From Gammaproteobacteria bacterium (GTDB lineage: Bacteria; Pseudomonadota; Gammaproteobacteria; Enterobacterales; Alteromonadaceae): a DNA stretch of 64,000 bases. This document shows positions 1 to 8,107 of this stretch, piece by piece. The notes beneath the pieces were generated by a model. That model worked only from the letters and a program-made list of their open reading frames with translations. It was not told where the DNA came from and did no database searches. A program made the translations under genes and the position numbers. The stretch is taken from the NCBI GenBank assembly GCA_018222405.1, contig JAAFAI010000010.1:62001-126000 (forward strand), written 5' to 3'. Positions within the stretch are counted from its first letter, which is position 1. Each line of letters opens with the position of its first letter.

Positions 1-735
1 GCCTGGTATATCAGTAAATTCACACTGCCACCACGGCTGCCGCAAATTATAATCGGTTTTATGCTGGTAGTGATCCCCACTATCCTAATTGCCAAGCAAC
101 CTGATCTCGGCACCTCCCTGCTGATTGCCAGCTCCGGTGTATTTGCTATTTTTCTGGCCGGCATGAGCTGGCGACTGATCACGATAGTGGCCGGGCTCGG
201 CGGCGCGTTTTTACCAATTATGTGGTTCTTCCTGATGCAGGATTACCAGAAGCAGCGGGTTATCACCTTCATGAACCCGGAGAGTGATCCGCTCGGTGCC
301 GGTTATCACATTATCCAGTCTAAAATTGCCATAGGCTCTGGCGGGCTTGAGGGCAAAGGCTGGTTACAGGGCACCCAGTCACAACTGGAGTTCTTACCCG
401 AGCGCCACACCGATTTTATTTTTGCCGTGTTCAGTGAAGAGTTTGGCCTGACCGGCGTGTTACTGTTACTGGCAATTTACCTGTTTATTATTGTCCGCGG
501 CCTGATGCTGGCGGTACGTGCCCAGAACGCTTACAGCAAATTACTGGCCGGCAGTATTACGCTGACCTTCTTTGTATACGTGTTTGTGAATATGGGCATG
601 GTTTCGGGAATTTTGCCGGTGGTTGGGGTACCTTTACCGCTGGTAAGTTACGGCGGCACATCAATGGTGACTTTGTTAGCCGGATTTGGCATGCTTATGG
701 GCATCGGCACACAAAAACGATTATTGTCGCGCTAA
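1..735 (+). CDS. rodA: Rod shape-determining protein RodA, 5'-truncated by window edge
   Basis: C-terminal 244 residues of a SEDS-family peptidoglycan glycosyltransferase that works with PBP2 in the elongasome at the inner membrane. The frame is open from base 1, so the start lies outside the window; about 120 residues are missing compared with the usual 370. Visible family signatures are [10 protein letters not shown] near the first in-frame Met (base 61), the extracytoplasmic loop [20 protein letters not shown], and [14 protein letters not shown], followed by several hydrophobic helices and the C-terminal [11 protein letters not shown]. It overlaps rlpA by one base, as in the usual mrdB-rlpA-dacA cluster, so the three are probably co-expressed. 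Confidence 0.95.
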   Translation, partial: AWYISKFTLPPRLPQIIIGFMLVVIPTILIAKQPDLGTSLLIASSGVFAIFLAGMSWRLITIVAGLGGAFLPIMWFFLMQDYQKQRVITFMNPESDPLGAGYHIIQSKIAIGSGGLEGKGWLQGTQSQLEFLPERHTDFIFAVFSEEFGLTGVLLLLAIYLFIIVRGLMLAVRAQNAYSKLLAGSITLTFFVYVFVNMGMVSGILPVVGVPLPLVSYGGTSMVTLLAGFGMLMGIGTQKRLLSR

Positions 736-1661
736 TGACCCGGTATACACTCTTACTCAGCCTTACTGTAACCCTGTTACTGAGCGCCTGTCAGGCGCCG
801 TCACGCTATTCTCAGACCACCGATTCTGCACCGGATTTTGTTTATCCGGAGCCGCCAATGGAAGATGCAGAGCCTAAGTATGAACCCTACCGGGAACAAA
901 ACAGCCTACCCTATGAGGTGCTTGGCAAATACTATCGTCCGCTGAAAACTGGCAAAGGCTACACGGCCGTGGGGAAAGCCTCGTGGTACGGGCAAAAATT
1001 TCATGGCCACCTCACTTCTAACGGTGAAGTGTATGACATGTTCGGCATGACAGCTGCGCATAAGACCCTGCCACTGCCCTCCTACGTGCGAGTGACTAAC
1101 CTTGATAACCAGCAACAGGCCATAGTACGGGTAAATGACCGTGGTCCGTTTCACTCTGAACGGATCATAGACCTATCCTACGCGGCAGCCAAAAAACTGG
1201 GTTTTCATCAGCATGGCACTACCCGGGTAAAACTTGAGGTTATCCACGTCGACAGTGACGATATGGTCACCGTTGGCAACGAACCACCGGTGCCTTACGC
1301 GCTTTATGCTGGCGAATTACCTGCCGAGGACGTTCTGCAAACTGCCAGTCAGACTGCCGCTGAAACAGGCCCGGATCCACTGTCCACTGAACAAAGTGAC
1401 AGTGCTGGCCTGAATGAGATAGCTGGCAGTCAGGGATATTACATCCAGGTCGCTGCGTTATCTGATGCCGAGCGCGCTAAAAAGCTGTCTGACGGGTTAT
1501 CCTCGCTGTATCAGGTGCCTGCCGAGTTTCCCCTCATTGATGATATTTACCGGCTGCGACTGGGGCCTCTGACCGACCGCTTTAAGCTCAATATGTTACT
1601 CGATGAGCTCAAACAAAATGGCTACCCGGGGGCATATAAAGTAGCGGCGAGTCTGCAATAA
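735..1661 (+). CDS. rlpA: Septal-ring lytic transglycosylase-like lipoprotein RlpA
   Basis: 308-residue outer-membrane lipoprotein. The signal sequence ends in the lipobox LLSAC with Cys19 as the lipidated residue. A double-psi beta-barrel domain spans about residues 80-165 (ASWYGQKFHGHLTSNGE, then VNDRGPFHSERIIDLSYAAA), and a C-terminal SPOR domain (about 233-305, starting GYYIQVAALSD) binds denuded glycan at the division site. In some relatives RlpA is an active transglycosylase on naked glycan; activity here is inferred. The start codon overlaps the rodA stop by one base (TAATG). A Pro/Glu-rich linker precedes the barrel domain. Confidence 0.93.
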   Translation: MTRYTLLLSLTVTLLLSACQAPSRYSQTTDSAPDFVYPEPPMEDAEPKYEPYREQNSLPYEVLGKYYRPLKTGKGYTAVGKASWYGQKFHGHLTSNGEVYDMFGMTAAHKTLPLPSYVRVTNLDNQQQAIVRVNDRGPFHSERIIDLSYAAAKKLGFHQHGTTRVKLEVIHVDSDDMVTVGNEPPVPYALYAGELPAEDVLQTASQTAAETGPDPLSTEQSDSAGLNEIAGSQGYYIQVAALSDAERAKKLSDGLSSLYQVPAEFPLIDDIYRLRLGPLTDRFKLNMLLDELKQNGYPGAYKVAASLQ

Positions 1662-1794
1662 TAAAAAGCGCAGAAAATATCCCGCAGCCTCATTGAAATT
1701 AAACTTTTTGCCCCGACTCTAGTCCAAGCCTACGGCATACGTTAAAATGCCGTCGATACAACAGATTTTCGCTTTCAACTCAAACGGTAAAACC

Positions 1795-2988
1795 ATGCAT
1801 AATAAAATAAAGCGCGCTAAACCGTCTTTCCTGTCTGCCTTGCTACTAAGCATTACCCTGTTACTCAGTGCTTACTGGCAAACTGCCAGAGCTGCGGTCG
1901 TTATTCCACCGCCACCTACCGTTGCCGCTGCCGGCTTCGTGTTACTTGATTATGAAACCGGCACCAGTATTGCCGAGCAAAACGCCGACATGCAGCTGGC
2001 GCCTGCCAGTCTGACCAAGATCATGACGGTTTACGTGATTGGTAAAGAGTTGCAAGCCGGTAACATTTCGTTAGATGACGAAGTGAAAATTTCTGAGAAT
2101 GCCTGGGCGAAGAATTTCCCGGATTCTTCGAAGATGTTTATCGAAGTAGGCACCACAGTCACCGTGCACGACCTGTTACGCGGTATTATTGTGCAGTCTG
2201 GTAACGACGCCTGTGTGGCCATGGCCGAACACATTGCCGGTTCTGAAAGTGCGTTTGCCAGCATGATGAATGCCCATGCCGCCAACCTGGGAATGAATGC
2301 CAGTAATTTTGTTAACTCCCATGGCCTGCACGACCCGGATCACTACACCTCGCCACGTGACATGGCAACGCTGTCGCGCGCGCTGGTAAAAGAGACGCCG
2401 GAAATGTACAAAATCTACAGTGAAAAAGAGTTCACTTACAACGGCATCAAGCAGTATAACCGCAACAGCCTGCTGTGGGATCAAAGCCTTAACGTAGACG
2501 GCATTAAAACCGGCCATACCTCGGATGCCGGTTACTCGCTGATTACCTCTGCCACCCAGGGTGATATGCGCCTGGTATCGGTAGTAATGGGCACAGACAG
2601 CGAACGAGCACGTAAGGTAGAGAATAAAAAGCTACTGCGCTATGGCTTCCGTTTTTACGAAACTGTTACCCCTTACAAAGCCGGTGACAGCTTTGTTTCG
2701 CACCGTATTTACATGGGTGATCGGGATACCGTGGATTTAGGTATTAACCAGTCTACGCCAATTACCATTCCCCGTGGTCAGGTGGCTAACCTGGAAGCGA
2801 ACTTTGAACTGGATAAAAGTCTGGAAGCACCGCTGGCTAAAGGCGAAGTGGTTGGCACCCTGTATATCCAGTTAGAAGGTGAAGACGTAGCGCAGTACCC
2901 GTTAGTGACCTTACAGGAAGTTAAAGAAGGTGGCCTTTTCGACCGGCTGCTTGATTATGTAACTTTACAGTTAGGTCTGAATGATTAA
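1795..2988 (+). CDS. dacA: D-alanyl-D-alanine carboxypeptidase (PBP5/6 type)
   Basis: Periplasmic low-molecular-weight penicillin-binding protein that trims the terminal D-Ala from peptidoglycan pentapeptides. Start chosen at base 1795 (MHNKIKRAKP), giving 397 residues and a normal signal peptide (basic N-end, hydrophobic core, cleavage near ARA-AV). The frame is open further upstream to 1747. Active-site motifs are SLTK (Ser72, Lys75), SGN (135-137) and KTG (238-240). The C-terminal PBP5 domain ends in an amphipathic helix (LFDRLLDYVTLQLGLND) that would anchor the protein to the inner membrane. It follows rlpA after a 133-nt gap and is closed by a strong hairpin at 3030-3058. Confidence 0.94.
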   Translation: MHNKIKRAKPSFLSALLLSITLLLSAYWQTARAAVVIPPPPTVAAAGFVLLDYETGTSIAEQNADMQLAPASLTKIMTVYVIGKELQAGNISLDDEVKISENAWAKNFPDSSKMFIEVGTTVTVHDLLRGIIVQSGNDACVAMAEHIAGSESAFASMMNAHAANLGMNASNFVNSHGLHDPDHYTSPRDMATLSRALVKETPEMYKIYSEKEFTYNGIKQYNRNSLLWDQSLNVDGIKTGHTSDAGYSLITSATQGDMRLVSVVMGTDSERARKVENKKLLRYGFRFYETVTPYKAGDSFVSHRIYMGDRDTVDLGINQSTPITIPRGQVANLEANFELDKSLEAPLAKGEVVGTLYIQLEGEDVAQYPLVTLQEVKEGGLFDRLLDYVTLQLGLND

Positions 2989-3029
2989 TACCAGATAATC
3001 GCCTGGAATCTACATGCGTCTGGTGGTGT

Positions 3030-3067
3030 ACGGCACGAATTGGTAGAATTCGTGCCGTGCTATTTTG
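3030..3067 (+). terminator. Terminator-like hairpin after dacA
   Basis: Perfect 12-bp arms ACGGCACGAATT (3030-3041) and AATTCGTGCCGT (3047-3058) with a 5-nt loop, followed by GCTATTTTG. It sits between the dacA stop and the ribosome-binding site of ybeD. The T-run is short, so termination may be partial and the lipoate genes could also be reached by read-through. Confidence 0.65.
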
Positions 3068-3081
3068 AGAGGTAAGCAAAA

Positions 3082-3354
3082 GTGACTAAATTAGACACTC
3101 GGTTTGACGAACTGCTGGACTTCCCCACGGTTCAAACCTTTAAGGTGATGGGCATCGCCCACGAAGATTTACCGTTACATGTGGTATCCTGCCTGCAGGA
3201 ACACGCGCCGGGCGACTATGCGCCAGCGGTAAAGCCAAGCGCTAAAGGGAATTACCACTCTGTATCGGTTGCCGTAACGGTAACCAGTAAAGAACATATG
3301 GAATTAATTTATACCGAACTGGCCAAAATAGAATTAGTGAGAGTTGTACTTTAA
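3082..3354 (+). CDS. ybeD: UPF0250/YbeD family protein
   Basis: Small 90-residue cytosolic protein of the YbeD family (DUF493), with an ACT-like ferredoxin fold in known structures and no settled function; a regulatory role near lipoate synthesis is often suggested from its position. GTG start at 3082 with GAGAGG upstream. The sequence [11 protein letters not shown] and the C-terminal VRVVL are typical. Its TAA is followed immediately by the lipB GTG, which implies translational coupling. Confidence 0.92.
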   Translation: MTKLDTRFDELLDFPTVQTFKVMGIAHEDLPLHVVSCLQEHAPGDYAPAVKPSAKGNYHSVSVAVTVTSKEHMELIYTELAKIELVRVVL

Positions 3355-4026
3355 GTGACAGACGCCGTTAATAAGGACGCCCGGGATAAGGTGATTGTCA
3401 GGCAGTTAGGCAAGCGAACTTATGAGCCGGTCTGGCAGGCCATGCAAACCTTCACTGATCAGCGTACCGCTGATGACGCCGACGAAATATGGCTGGTTGA
3501 ACACGAGCCGGTGTTTACCCAGGGTCAGGCCGGTAAAGCTGAACACATTCTGATGCCCGGTGATATCCCGGTAGTGCAGGTTGACCGTGGCGGACAGGTC
3601 ACCTATCACGGACCAGGCCAGTTAGTTATCTATCTGATGCTCAATGTCAGGCGCCGAAAGATGGGCGTTCGCGAGCTGGTAAGCGCGATGGAAGACGCAG
3701 TAGTCGCCACGCTGGCAGACCACAACATTACCGCTAATGCGCGGCCCGATGCGCCTGGCGTATATGTTAACGGTGAAAAAATATGTTCACTGGGCTTGCG
3801 GATCCGTAAAGGCTGCTCTTTTCACGGTCTGGCACTCAACGTTAATATGGACCTTGCGCCTTTTGAGCGAATCAATCCCTGTGGCTACCAGGGTATGGCC
3901 ATGACAGACTGTGCCCGTCTTGGCGGGCCGGATAACATTCAAGAAGCGACAGAGCTGATGCTTAGCCATTTACAGGCCAAACTCGCTCTGCCCAATTTGC
4001 AAACAATAGAAGGCTTTAATGAGTAA
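3355..4026 (+). CDS. lipB: Octanoyl-[ACP]:protein N-octanoyltransferase
   Basis: Transfers octanoate from acyl carrier protein to the lipoyl domains of 2-oxoacid dehydrogenases and GcvH, the first step of de novo lipoylation. 223 residues with a GTG start directly after ybeD. Family signatures are [14 protein letters not shown] (78-91), the catalytic Lys142 in [11 protein letters not shown], and the nucleophilic Cys176 in RINPCGYQG. The 3' end overlaps lipA by 8 bases, a tight operon arrangement. Confidence 0.95.
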   Translation: MTDAVNKDARDKVIVRQLGKRTYEPVWQAMQTFTDQRTADDADEIWLVEHEPVFTQGQAGKAEHILMPGDIPVVQVDRGGQVTYHGPGQLVIYLMLNVRRRKMGVRELVSAMEDAVVATLADHNITANARPDAPGVYVNGEKICSLGLRIRKGCSFHGLALNVNMDLAPFERINPCGYQGMAMTDCARLGGPDNIQEATELMLSHLQAKLALPNLQTIEGFNE

Positions 4027-4981
4027 CGTAAAGGCAAAAGCCGGAGTAAAACTCCGCGATGATGAAAAGGTCAGGCACATTCCGGTTACCATCGTTCCGA
4101 CTGAGAAAGAGGAAATGCTCCGTAAGCCGGAATGGATCAAAATAAAGCTGCCTCGCACCACTGACCGTATCGATCACATCAAGCAGACCCTGCGCAAAAA
4201 TAATCTGCACTCGGTCTGTGAAGAAGCCAGCTGCCCTAACCTGGCGGAATGTTTCAACCATGGTACCGCCACCTTTATGATTTTGGGTGATATCTGTACC
4301 CGCCGTTGCCCGTTTTGTGATGTTGCCCATGGTAAACCATTACCACCAAGCGCCGAAGAGCCGCTTAAACTGGCCACCACCATTAAAGAAATGGCACTGA
4401 AATACGTGGTGATCACCTCGGTAGACCGCGATGACTTGCGTGATGGCGGTGCTCAGCACTTTGTGGATTGTATTAAAGCTATTCGTGAACACAGCCCGGC
4501 GACTAAAATTGAAGTGCTGGTGCCGGACTTCCGCGGCCGTATGGACCGTGCGCTGGAGATCTTTAAAGATGCGCCACCGGATGTGTTTAACCATAACCTG
4601 GAAACCATTCCGCGTTTGTACCGCGAATGTCGTCCAGGTGCTAACTACCAGTGGTCACTCGACTTACTCAGGAAATTCAAAGCTCAGCATCCTGACGTGC
4701 CAACCAAATCTGGTTTGATGATGGGAATGGGTGAGAGTCAGGAAGAAATTGCTGAGGTTCTTAAAGACCTGCGTGCGCATGATGTGGAGATGCTCACACT
4801 GGGCCAGTACCTGCAGCCAAGCCGTCACCACTTCCCGGTAAAACGCTATGTGCACCCGGATGAATTTAATGCGCTTGGCGATACCGCTAAAGCATTAGGC
4901 TTTACCCATGCCGCGTGTGGCCCAATGGTACGTTCAAGTTATCATGCCGACCGTCAGGCAGCCGGAGAAGATGTTAAATAG
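4019..4981 (+). CDS. lipA: Lipoyl synthase
   Basis: Radical-SAM enzyme that inserts two sulfurs into octanoyl groups to make lipoate. 320 residues. The auxiliary Fe-S cluster ligands are Cys67, Cys72 and Cys78 ([12 protein letters not shown]). The radical-SAM cluster ligands are Cys93, Cys97 and Cys100 (CTRRCPFC). The C-terminal RSSYHAD motif carries the serine ligand of the auxiliary cluster. It overlaps lipB by 8 bases and is the last gene of the ybeD-lipB-lipA unit. Confidence 0.97.
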   Translation: MSNVKAKAGVKLRDDEKVRHIPVTIVPTEKEEMLRKPEWIKIKLPRTTDRIDHIKQTLRKNNLHSVCEEASCPNLAECFNHGTATFMILGDICTRRCPFCDVAHGKPLPPSAEEPLKLATTIKEMALKYVVITSVDRDDLRDGGAQHFVDCIKAIREHSPATKIEVLVPDFRGRMDRALEIFKDAPPDVFNHNLETIPRLYRECRPGANYQWSLDLLRKFKAQHPDVPTKSGLMMGMGESQEEIAEVLKDLRAHDVEMLTLGQYLQPSRHHFPVKRYVHPDEFNALGDTAKALGFTHAACGPMVRSSYHADRQAAGEDVK

Positions 4982-5003
4982 CCTGTGGTTGCTTAGCCTG
5001 AGT

Positions 5004-5034
5004 AAAGGTACAGTCAATTTTTTGTACCTTTTCG
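5004..5034. terminator. Weak hairpin between lipA and the convergent GGDEF gene
   Basis: Arms AAAGGTAC (5004-5011) and GTACCTTT (5024-5031) with a loop containing six T residues. Located in the 76-nt gap between convergent genes. It could act in either direction, but the arms are short. Confidence 0.45.
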
Positions 5035-5057
5035 CCCTTCTCCTTCGAGCGTCTTAT

Positions 5058-6794
5058 TCACGAGTCCATCGATGGGGAATACTGATAGACCTGGTTTCGC
5101 CCATAACGTTTTGATTGAAAAAGGGCAAGGTCAGCGGCTGCATATAAATTTTCGAAAGGATAACCGACGTCCTCAGAACTGCTGACGCCAAAACTAGCAG
5201 TAAGCTTTAGCTTATATTCAGCAATTGGGAGTTTTACGCTGGCGATTTCGTTTCTGCAGCTTTCTATTAAATTGAGTACTTCGTCTATCCTTTTACCGCA
5301 AAAAATTGCACCGAACTCCTCACCGCCTAATCGCCCCAGCACCGCATCATCAGCTAATGTCTTCGTCAGAGTCCCAGCAGTCATTACCAGCGCAGTATCA
5401 CCAAGCTGATGGCCATAGCTATCATTGATATTTTTGAAATGGTCTAAATCGAGTATCACGAAGCAAACCAGTTCATTGTTTACCCTGGCTTTATTAATCA
5501 GCGTTTCGGCATACTCTGTGAAATATCTTCGGTTAGATATCTTAGTTAATGAGTCTATTCTGGCCAGTTGCTTCAATTGAGCCTGCACCTTATGGTTGCG
5601 ATAGGACCAGAATACCAACAACAGCAATATTAAAGAAACTAATACTAAGGCTAGAATAGAATTTTCAAAATTTTCTCTGACAAGCTTCGCCTTTGTTTGC
5701 AAAAGGCTGTTTTCTTTGTCAAGTAATTCATTTTCATGTTGAAACGCGTCTAGCTCGAACCAAGCTTTTTGAATCGCGAGTTGCTTTTCTTGTTGCGATA
5801 CATTTTCTGCAAATTGTAAGGACGTCAATTGAACTAAATATTTATAAGCCTCTTTGATTTCGCCATAATCTCTCTCAATTACATGCAAGACTTCAAGGGC
5901 TTTAATGATCGCTTGTCTGTAATTTTGTTCAGAGTCAATAGCTAGTGTCCGCCTTGCGAAGTCACGCGCAACGTCTATATTACCTAACTTTAAGTTAACC
6001 TCAGCATATCGGGACATTACCATTGTCAGGTGAGGAGTAAATTTGTTGACTTCTGGATTAGCAATCAAAGCTTCCAAATAGGGTAATGCCTCAGAATACA
6101 TTTTCTGACTGATCATCCACGCAATTTTATGCATCTCTAGCACAGCAAAATATATAGTTAACCCGTGATCCAAACAAAACTGACTTGCGTTTCGCAAGTA
6201 TTCGATAGAAAAGGATTGAGAATTGAGTTTGATTAGAGAGCTTATTTGCGCAGCCAACGCCCCGCACTCTACCTCGGCCGGAACACTCTCTTTCCCTACA
6301 ATACGATTTGTGAGATTCAATACAGTTTCAGGCTGTTGTAATTGCTCATAAAATGCGATTAGTCCGAGATAGGCGCGATATTTTACCTCCTGCTCATCTA
6401 TATCTGAAACGTAATTGGTCAGTTCTTCACCAAGAGCTAGGCCTTCTTTCCAATTACCTAACGACCCTAATAAATTTAAGTAAGATGCAGAAATTCTAAC
6501 TTTAAGTCGTTTATCTTTGACCACGTTTAATAAATTTTTAAGAACTTCTGCAGTCTGTTTAATATCTCCGTCAAACGTTCCTATTACTGCACTTAAATAC
6601 TTAAAATAAACTTTGTCATCGCCAGTCAGTGTATCTACTTCAATTGAATCCAACAATTGTTTTGCAACTGTTCTATCAGAAAGTCTTAACTCATCAGCTT
6701 CTTTTAAAATATCTTTACTTGCTAGTTGAGCGGATGCCTGAACAGACAAAAACAAAACTGTGCAAATGACTACAAAAATTATTAAAGTTTTCAA
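5058..6794 (-). CDS. TPR-containing membrane diguanylate cyclase (GGDEF)
   Basis: 578 residues: signal peptide (1-22, ending ASA), a helical tetratricopeptide-like periplasmic sensor region (about 25-340), a coiled segment (about 340-375), one membrane helix (about 379-397), then a cytoplasmic GGDEF domain. The active-site loop is the canonical GGEEF at 490-494 with Asp449 in ILDLDHFK, so it should make cyclic di-GMP. The usual RxxD inhibitory site five residues before GGEEF is absent (ADDA there). A TTG start is chosen because an in-frame stop lies just upstream and the signal peptide begins there; no clear Shine-Dalgarno is visible. It begins 13 nt after the second precursor gene, on the same strand, so it may be coupled to it. 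The gene is clearly A+T-rich compared with lipA. What it senses is unknown. Confidence 0.85.
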   Translation of the reverse strand: MKTLIIFVVICTVLFLSVQASAQLASKDILKEADELRLSDRTVAKQLLDSIEVDTLTGDDKVYFKYLSAVIGTFDGDIKQTAEVLKNLLNVVKDKRLKVRISASYLNLLGSLGNWKEGLALGEELTNYVSDIDEQEVKYRAYLGLIAFYEQLQQPETVLNLTNRIVGKESVPAEVECGALAAQISSLIKLNSQSFSIEYLRNASQFCLDHGLTIYFAVLEMHKIAWMISQKMYSEALPYLEALIANPEVNKFTPHLTMVMSRYAEVNLKLGNIDVARDFARRTLAIDSEQNYRQAIIKALEVLHVIERDYGEIKEAYKYLVQLTSLQFAENVSQQEKQLAIQKAWFELDAFQHENELLDKENSLLQTKAKLVRENFENSILALVLVSLILLLLVFWSYRNHKVQAQLKQLARIDSLTKISNRRYFTEYAETLINKARVNNELVCFVILDLDHFKNINDSYGHQLGDTALVMTAGTLTKTLADDAVLGRLGGEEFGAIFCGKRIDEVLNLIESCRNEIASVKLPIAEYKLKLTASFGVSSSEDVGYPFENLYAAADLALFQSKRYGRNQVYQYSPSMDS

Positions 6795-6807
6795 ACGCAG
6801 ATATCAG

Positions 6808-7014
6808 CTAGTTAATTTTATTGGTTGGCTCTTCAGGAGGTTGAGGTGGCTCTGAAGGTTCAGGCTCATTCGGCTCGACGATAGTAAGCATAGGGTTATT
6901 TTCACCTGCCAACTGTATCTCTTTTTCTACTGCATGGATATCTTCAATAGTAAACTTATTAAGGCGTAAGTTAGGTTCTATGGCTAACTTCTCAAGTATC
7001 TCAATCGCATTCAT
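6808..7014 (-). CDS. Candidate borosin precursor peptide 2 (Pro/Glu-rich core)
   Basis: 68-residue peptide read from the ATG at 7014, with GAGAG 6 nt upstream; a TTG at 7029 is possible but lacks a ribosome-binding site. The N-terminal part (MNAIEILEKLA then PNL, and helical residues to about 38) matches the neighbouring peptide at 7107-7259 in the pattern M..I.ILEKLA..P.L. The C-terminal part is different: a short hydrophobic stretch MLTIVE (42-47), then EPNEPEPSEPPQPPEEP (47-63) and TNKIN. The shared leader, variable tail and adjacent SonM-like methyltransferase make it a candidate split-borosin substrate. Because proline nitrogen cannot be methylated in this way, the likeliest methylation sites are in 42-47. 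The assignment is inference from layout, not from a database match. Confidence 0.7.
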   Translation of the reverse strand: MNAIEILEKLAIEPNLRLNKFTIEDIHAVEKEIQLAGENNPMLTIVEPNEPEPSEPPQPPEEPTNKIN

Positions 7015-7048
7015 TCTTAACTCTCGCAAAATTTAAGCAACATGTCTG

Positions 7049-7087
7049 AAAAACTAAAAAGACCATTACACAACAATAGTAATGGTC
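7049..7087 (-). terminator. Intrinsic terminator between the two precursor genes
   Basis: On the minus strand, GACCATTA (7087-7080) pairs perfectly with TAATGGTC (7068-7061) across an 11-nt loop and is followed directly by TTTTTAGTTTTT (7060-7049). The stem is A+T-rich, so termination is probably partial, which would make precursor 1 more abundant than precursor 2 and the GGDEF message. Confidence 0.65.
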
Positions 7088-7100
7088 ATAACTAACACTT

Positions 7101-7132
7101 TATCAATTAACCCATTGGGGCGTTAATTGATA
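7101..7132. repeat. Inverted repeat over the 3' end of precursor 1
   Basis: Perfect 10-bp arms TATCAATTAA (7101-7110) and TTAATTGATA (7123-7132) with a 12-nt loop. The repeat includes the last codons and the stop of precursor gene 1. There is no T-run directly after it, so it is more likely an mRNA 3'-end stabiliser than a terminator. Confidence 0.55.
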
Positions 7133-7259
7133 AGGTAAAATTAAAATCATCTTCTGTTGAGTCAACACTCTCTAAAATCTCAATTTCTTTGTCATCAAGC
7201 ATATCGATCGTTAAGTGAGGTTGTGTAGCTAACTTCTCTAAAATAGCAATTTTGGACAT
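7107..7259 (-). CDS. Candidate borosin precursor peptide 1
   Basis: 50-residue peptide from the ATG at 7259, which has a good Shine-Dalgarno AAGGA 6 nt upstream; the frame is open 13 codons further but without a better site. Sequence layout: leader MSKIAILEKLATQPHL, an acidic helical section to about residue 38, and the C-terminal core FNFTLSINAPMG (39-50). The leader shares ILEKLA, the following P.L and a downstream E-I pair with the peptide at 6808-7014. Its size, the acidic helix followed by a short beta-like hydrophobic core, and its place just after a SonM-like methyltransferase resemble the SonA substrate of Shewanella split borosins. Function is inferred. Confidence 0.75.
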   Translation of the reverse strand: MSKIAILEKLATQPHLTIDMLDDKEIEILESVDSTEDDFNFTLSINAPMG

Positions 7260-7290
7260 AATTATTCCTTTTCTAAAAATGTAAAGATTA

Positions 7291-7311
7291 ATTCTCAAAT
7301 TATTTGAGAAT
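7291..7311. repeat. 21-bp palindrome between methyltransferase and precursor 1
   Basis: Arms ATTCTCAAAT (7291-7300) and ATTTGAGAAT (7302-7311) around a single T. It lies between the methyltransferase stop (7319) and the precursor ribosome-binding site (7266-7270). It could be a protein-binding operator for an internal promoter or an RNA processing hairpin; the sequence alone does not decide. Confidence 0.6.
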
Positions 7312-7318
7312 CATAACC

Positions 7319-8107
7319 TTATAATCTTGTTGTCTCATAAATCAAGCGTAATTTATCAACAATTTCAGGTGCAGGTTCCATATTTTTGCCTGGGGGAATC
7401 ACTAATGTAGATACCAATGATATATCAGCACTAGCGAGTGATTCTAGCTCGTACCAGTCTATTTTTGGCTGCTCGGTAATTATAAATGGGCATTCATAGA
7501 TCGCGACCTTATGTTTCGGTGGATAATACTTGAGGAGCTGCTCAACTAACACTTGCCGCTCTGCGGCACCAGACTGCCTTGTTGTTAGTGACACATCACC
7601 TGCATGGCCGATTTGCCAAAGAATGAGATAGGCCGAAGGGTCAATATTTCTCTTGTAAAACAAGAATTGACTAGCTTCAAACTGTTGAATACCGAACCGT
7701 CCCGGATCAATACCCATATCAGCATATAAACAAGCATCGGCAGAAATTCCTGGTTCCATGTGGGCGCTAAAGCCTTCTTTTTGTGCTTGCGCTATTGCCT
7801 TATGAGGAACTTGTGCAAAAATTCCCGGGTGGCCGTAAAAAACACCCACAACATTCTTACCTGAACGCACTTCCTCAATAATTGCTGCCTGCATTTCACG
7901 ATAAGTATCCCGCCGATCTTTGTCCTCACCATAATATGGTTGTAAAGATCTTACATCATCGTTCATGGTTGAAATCCACTTCTCAACCATGGCATGACAA
8001 CTCATAAAAACTACGTCAGCTTTTTGAATGATATTACGACAGCGCTCAGTTATATGAGCCCCTAAAATCATACCCGGCCCAACGCACACAAGGCTTCCTG
8101 ATTTCAC
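7319..8107 (-). CDS. SonM-like borosin peptide alpha-N-methyltransferase
   Basis: 262-residue SAM-dependent methyltransferase of the tetrapyrrole-methylase superfamily, most like the split-borosin enzyme SonM that N-methylates the peptide backbone of SonA. N-terminal SAM motif GSLVCVGPGM (4-13); KDRRDTYREM (63-72); FYGHPGIFA (90-98); MEPGISADACLYADMGIDPG (117-136); FEASQFLFY (143-151). Tyr59, Arg65, Tyr69 and Tyr91 have the same spacing as catalytic Tyr66, Arg72, Tyr76 and Tyr98 of fungal OphMA. No substrate is fused at the C-terminus, as in split borosins. GTG start with AGGGG 6 nt upstream. First gene of the minus-strand unit; two candidate substrates follow. Cobalamin and diphthine methylases share the fold but not the Arg-Tyr set, and no cobalamin genes are nearby. 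Confidence 0.88.
   Translation of the reverse strand: MKSGSLVCVGPGMILGAHITERCRNIIQKADVVFMSCHAMVEKWISTMNDDVRSLQPYYGEDKDRRDTYREMQAAIIEEVRSGKNVVGVFYGHPGIFAQVPHKAIAQAQKEGFSAHMEPGISADACLYADMGIDPGRFGIQQFEASQFLFYKRNIDPSAYLILWQIGHAGDVSLTTRQSGAAERQVLVEQLLKYYPPKHKVAIYECPFIITEQPKIDWYELESLASADISLVSTLVIPPGKNMEPAPEIVDKLRLIYETTRL

Noticed and set aside
7101..7132. The repeat at the precursor 1 stop as an intrinsic terminator
   Set aside because: No T-run follows either arm; the better terminator is at 7049-7087.
6808..7259. The two small peptides as a toxin-antitoxin pair
   Set aside because: They are similar to each other at the N-terminus, neither has a DNA-binding or RNase pattern, and the adjacent methyltransferase offers a better explanation.
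7319..8107. The methyltransferase as a cobalamin (CbiF/CobA) or diphthine-type enzyme
   Set aside because: No cobalamin or siroheme genes are near, and the RRDTY and Tyr set fit the borosin enzymes.
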